A stretch of 14,275 nt of DNA, taken from assembly GCA_030691295.1 (NCBI GenBank), contig JAUYEQ010000168.1:1-14275 (forward strand). Direction: 5' to 3'. Shown here piece after piece: positions 11,701-14,275 of this stretch; the first letter of the stretch is position 1, and every line of letters starts with the position of its first letter. The notes below the pieces were generated by a model that searched no databases, had not been told where the DNA came from, and saw nothing but the letters and a program-made list of their open reading frames with translations. Both the position numbers and the translations under genes were made by a program. Origin of the DNA: Bacteroidota bacterium (GTDB lineage Bacteria; Bacteroidota; Bacteroidia; Bacteroidales; Prolixibacteraceae).

Positions 11701-14275
11701 CACAGGTAACTAACGCAGAACATTGCCTAAACGCTCCATAGCCGACCAATACAACATTGGATGGAATTTGTACATCGGTCAGCCTATCGCAATACGCGAA
11801 ACTTAAGTACCCAATTTCATCGATCTGCGAATTTGCCCCAAAAGCAACTTGGGTCAATCCATCACAATTATTAAAAGCACTTCTCCCAATGGTTTTTGCT
11901 GATATTGGAATACTCACTTTCGTCAGGTTCGAACGATTTAGAAAAGCATTTCGTGGAACTTCACTGGCTGGGTAAGTGATATTATCTGACCCAAAAGTAC
12001 CTTCTGTTCCTATATACTCTACAATAGTTACGCCGCTCAAATCCAATTCGGCCAACATGGGCATTAAATCGCGCATAGTTTTAAAATCGCGCGCATCAAT
12101 GGTGCCTGTTAAAGTTAGTTTGAAAATAGAATTTAACTCACTTGTAATTAACAGCGAGGATAATGTTCCAGGATAAATTATATCAAGAATCTTATTGCCA
12201 TCTACAACGGTAATTTTCGAAGTTTTTAACGTCAAGCCCGGAAATTTCTGATTAGTCATCACACAATGATATACACCAGTTTCAGATGGGGTATATTTAC
12301 CTGTTTGATCTGTATTTTGAATTAATTGATCATCTTTATACCAATTAAATGTTGTTGCTATACCATTTATATCTGATTCGGGCGAAAAATCTATCTCGGT
12401 TCCAATATTTACTATAGATTCGGCAAATAATCCATTTACACGTTGAGGGGAATAACTCATCCCATTCAGATTTACGGTGGTAATGGGTAGATTTAATGGT
12501 AATAGTTGTTTTAAAACACTGAAAGGCAAAGAATTTCCTCCAACATGTATGCTTTCAATTTTTGATTGTCCATTTATATTTAAGAAATTAAGCATGTTGT
12601 CCCAACAACCAAGTTGAGTTAAATTAGACAAAGAACTCACATCTAGTGATTGTAAAAGATTAGCGTAGCAAAATAAGTGTTGTAAATTTCTTAACCCCTG
12701 AAGGTTAAGAGTAGTAATTTGATTTCCGCCGCAATACAGGCCTTGTAAATTTTCTAACCCAAATACATTAAGTTCTGATATCTTATTCCAGTAACATTCT
12801 AATCTTTGCAAATAGGTTAAACTTCTGACATCAAGTGAGTTTATTCTTTTATCATTAATCACTAGGCTTGTAACCCTTTTCTGATCTTGAATTGTCTCCC
12901 AAGTTACACCAGCCCATTCTCCAATATTACTCTCATATGCCCATTCATTCTTTAATGGAGAATCTGATGGTGCGTTATCCCTGATTGACTTTAGTGTTTC
13001 CACATCATCAATGTAGTATCCTTTTGTTATTGACTCAATATGCCCGAAATCTTTCCATTGGTTGGCACTTGCGTAAGAAGTTTCAGAGTCAAAAGGAACA
13101 TATAAGGTACAACTGCTTTTATTGAAAGTACTAAAAGCATCTGCCAATAAACTGGGTGGCGTTGGATTATGTGAATAAAAAGAAGTCAATCCATTACAAT
13201 CTGCGAAGGCATTAGATCTAATTAAATAAACAGACTTTGGTAATGAAATAGATGTGAGCTTACTACAACCTTTAAATGCGTTGTTCCCTATTGTTTTAAC
13301 AGTAGTAGGAACAAACAACTCTCCTGTTTTGTAATTTGTACAAAAAATTACATAGTCCTTATACTTATTTAAGAGCATACCTTCAATTGCTGAAAATTTT
13401 GAATTATTGGCATCAACTGAAAAAATTGCCTGGGTATTTAAAAATACATCTTTCCCTAAGGATGTCAAAGATGCAGGAATTGAAACAGAAGTTAAGGAAG
13501 TACAACCGTTAAAAGCATAATCTCCAACAGAAGTTACAGAACCAGGAATTTCTATGGATTCAAGTGCAGTACAACCAACAAAAGGTGACATGCCAATAGT
13601 TATTATCGAAGCCGGTAGTTCAAAATTTACGGTTTTCAAACTCACACAGTTCTGAAAGGTAAAGTTACCAACAGACGAAACCGTTTTAGGAATGGTCATA
13701 GACTCAAGCCTCGGGCAATCCGAAAAAGCTGATCCTTCAATATTCGTAATTGATACAGGTATTGTTATGCTTTTAATTCCTGAATGCGCAAAAGCAGAAA
13801 CACCTAAATTAGTTATCGAGGAAGGTTGTTCAAATTCAACGGTTTCCAGTCCGTAACACGAATAGAAAGCATTTGCCAAGTTTGTTACTGTTTTTGGTAT
13901 TGTGAAGTTCTTCAACCCTGTACAACCAAAAAACGGATTTCCTGAGATTGTTGTAATTGAAACCGGATCTTCAAATTTAATTTCAGAAAGATTTTCACAA
14001 CTATTAAAAACCGGCCCGTTAATTTCAATTACAGAAGATGGTATTGTGAAACTAACCAAACTGTTACAATTATAAAAAGTCATGCTGTTAAGCGAAGTTA
14101 AAGCTGAAGGTGATTTAATTTTAAAATCAGATAAAGCGGAACAACTTTGAAATGACACGCCAATCTTGTTTAAAGTTCCGGGCAAAAAAATGGCTTTTAA
14201 ATGGTTATTCTCACTAAATGTTCCATCCGGGATTTCATTGCCAATAATAACTGTTTCACTGATATTAATATTTTC
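8729..14275 (-). CDS. Giant T9SS-secreted surface protein with BspA-type LRRs, PKD-like repeats and sorting domain, N-terminus missing
   Basis: The frame runs off the window end, so the start is unseen and 1848 codons are visible. Order by DNA position: first LRR_5/BspA array (14275-13040); a different LRR region with LxxLxCxxN repeats (about 12900-12540); an Ig-like segment (about 12480-12200); a short linker (LTLTGTIDARDFKTMRDLMP) and second LRR_5 array (about 11985-11040); five PKD-like repeats (11032-9638); an unassigned beta region; a carboxypeptidase-regulatory-like domain (about 9320-9050, VIGALVHLYKKGG and GFYKFEKL); a type A T9SS sorting domain (about 8970-8732, IYPNPTTG to SIIKK). 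Known: BspA-type LRRs and PKD repeats mediate adhesion or protein binding on surface proteins. Inference: a T9SS-exported adhesin or scaffold. No catalytic motif is seen. The upstream half is visibly more AT-rich than the PKD part. A terminator follows 40 nt after the stop. Confidence 0.93.
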   Translation of the reverse strand, partial: ENINISETVIIGNEIPDGTFSENNHLKAIFLPGTLNKIGVSFQSCSALSDFKIKSPSALTSLNSMTFYNCNSLVSFTIPSSVIEINGPVFNSCENLSEIKFEDPVSITTISGNPFFGCTGLKNFTIPKTVTNLANAFYSCYGLETVEFEQPSSITNLGVSAFAHSGIKSITIPVSITNIEGSAFSDCPRLESMTIPKTVSSVGNFTFQNCVSLKTVNFELPASIITIGMSPFVGCTALESIEIPGSVTSVGDYAFNGCTSLTSVSIPASLTSLGKDVFLNTQAIFSVDANNSKFSAIEGMLLNKYKDYVIFCTNYKTGELFVPTTVKTIGNNAFKGCSKLTSISLPKSVYLIRSNAFADCNGLTSFYSHNPTPPSLLADAFSTFNKSSCTLYVPFDSETSYASANQWKDFGHIESITKGYYIDDVETLKSIRDNAPSDSPLKNEWAYESNIGEWAGVTWETIQDQKRVTSLVINDKRINSLDVRSLTYLQRLECYWNKISELNVFGLENLQGLYCGGNQITTLNLQGLRNLQHLFCYANLLQSLDVSSLSNLTQLGCWDNMLNFLNINGQSKIESIHVGGNSLPFSVLKQLLPLNLPITTVNLNGMSYSPQRVNGLFAESIVNIGTEIDFSPESDINGIATTFNWYKDDQLIQNTDQTGKYTPSETGVYHCVMTNQKFPGLTLKTSKITVVDGNKILDIIYPGTLSSLLITSELNSIFKLTLTGTIDARDFKTMRDLMPMLAELDLSGVTIVEYIGTEGTFGSDNITYPASEVPRNAFLNRSNLTKVSIPISAKTIGRSAFNNCDGLTQVAFGANSQIDEIGYLSFAYCDRLTDVQIPSNVVLVGYGAFRQCSALVTCDLPESVKFIGNLAFYQCYKLKNISLPQAVEIIDEFAFYSCKEILNFNIPASTILIGRGAFIAATGYVSVDGNNLNYSSLNGVLYDKNKTRLIYCPPATSGDFVIPATVTTVAVDAFYNCSGLTSIYVPSGLTTLEDWVFENCTGLTSISLPTSINSIGSQAFYNCSGLASIYANNPTPVDLSSKKDVFFGIDKSNCTLFVPAGSENLYKVASQWKDFAHITATNQPPVANAGSDQTADEGAFVTFDGTASSDADGNTLTYLWTTPIGITLSSETAAKPTFTVPEVSKDTEFIFSLKVNDGTVDSPEDLVIVTVKLVNKTPVVNSGVSQTVDEGALVTLDGSGSYDPDGDELQYAWTAPAGVVLSSETVAKPTFLAPEVTKDTQLIFLLYVGDGIVNASYQQVVVTVKHVNKIPIANAGADQNVEEGVTATLDGSLSSDPDGDPLIYKWTAPAGITLSSTSVQKPTFTAPLITTNTNYVFTLVVNDGTVDSPADQVVVTVKNQNQAPTANAGADQNVNEGTPTTLDGSLSSDPDGDPLTYKWLAPAGITLSSTSVQKPTFTAPGVSADTNYTFTLVVNDGTVDSPADQVVVTVKNQNQAPMASAGSEQNVNEGVTATLDGSLSSDPDGDQLSYQWTAPAGIVLSSATSVKPTFTAPKVNVDTPYTFTLVVNDGEVNSTSAQVIVWVKQVPPSLTLISRMNNTVIPVAELSYQLYKKNGGSFIERDIPQVVEENYSRFVVEQGEWIVLVSPLNNAQAFTPTYVGNVINWANAEIITVSDEGTVSKTIDCIALEALSSGTGEISGFVFEKQLPGTKSISIVRSHTGTETPVIGALVHLYKKGGATPVSSCFTNASGFYKFEKLAIAQHEIVIELPGLTQSEKLPVMLSENSPVVSVSFAVNTMTQVITTNNSWLISSLKIYPNPTTGPLTIGLGEIADEPVRMEVYSIQGNLLMQQQLNEQKTVVDLSRLVPGSYLVKLKIGGNIQSRSIIKK
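9638..11032 (-). repeat. Five tandem PKD-like repeats of exactly 93 codons
   Basis: Starts at 11032, 10753, 10474, 10195 and 9916, each 279 nt with no insertion or deletion. Each begins N-x-x-P, has EG near residue 16, DPDGD or DADGN near 29-33, a conserved W39, KPTF around 54-57 and VxVTVK or VIVWVK near the end. Repeats 3 and 4 share 78 of 93 residues and long stretches of DNA, so they are the most recent duplicates. Confidence 0.92.
11040..11985 (-). repeat. Second LRR_5 (BspA-type) array
   Basis: Repeats of about 23 residues with the pattern C-x-x-L-x-x-I-x-[IL]P, then a G-x-x-A-F segment (IGRSAFNNCDGLTQV, VGYGAFRQCSALVTC and others). It ends in a cap (NPTPVDL, then CTLFVPAGSENLYKVASQWKDF) that closely resembles the cap of the first array. 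Confidence 0.85.
13040..14275 (-). repeat. First LRR_5 (BspA-type) array, continuing beyond the window
   Basis: About 23-residue repeats with C-x-x-L-x-x-[IV]-x-IP and G-x-x-AF cores (for example IKSITIPVSITNIEGSAFSD). The 30 codons before the first possible start codon (14275-14186) keep the pattern (EIPDGTFSENNHLKAIF), so coding continues outside. It ends in the cap NPTPPSL ... CTLYVPFDSE ... NQWKDFGHI. Confidence 0.88.

Overview
The window comes from a member of the Bacteroidota, probably a Bacteroidales/Marinilabiliales-type lineage outside Bacteroides. This is inference from several signs: two proteins with C-terminal type IX secretion (T9SS, type A) sorting domains, a TonB-dependent receptor with an N-terminal carboxypeptidase-regulatory-like domain, promoters of the Bacteroidota TTG/TAnnTTTG type, mostly weak Shine-Dalgarno sequences, and BspA-type leucine-rich repeats. 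I see no phage, transposase, CRISPR array, tRNA or rRNA.

Layout. 1-514: C-terminal end of a secreted subtilisin-like protease. 593-2411: xseA and xseB, the two subunits of exonuclease VII, separated by 166 nt of repeats. 2483-5288, minus strand: a complete thiamine-responsive unit, with promoter, TPP riboswitch, possible switching hairpins, a TonB-dependent outer-membrane receptor and a terminator. 5542-6039: small heat-shock protein with its terminator. 6038-6517 (minus) and 6615-7565 (plus): cytidine deaminase and a GH73-LysM cell-wall hydrolase, transcribed divergently from promoters that abut at one CAATTG. 7660-8587, minus: ECF sigma factor overlapping a small two-helix membrane protein, a possible anti-sigma partner. 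8644-14275, minus: terminator and the last 1848 codons of a giant surface protein (LRR_5 array, LRR plus Ig-like region, second LRR_5 array, five identical-length PKD-like repeats, carboxypeptidase-regulatory-like region, T9SS tag).

Genes working together. Most genes are unrelated housekeeping or envelope functions. Real functional units are XseA-XseB, riboswitch-receptor, and sigma factor-membrane protein. The S8 protease and the giant protein both depend on T9SS for export.

The most unusual feature is in the gaps. Short tandem repeats with a 7-nt period (three sequence families: AGTGTTC, TGAAACT, GAATATC) plus one 8-nt family sit tightly against gene ends. The AGTGTTC family follows four different stop codons, always in the sense direction and always with unit lengths 7-7-6-7. 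I know of no described function for it.
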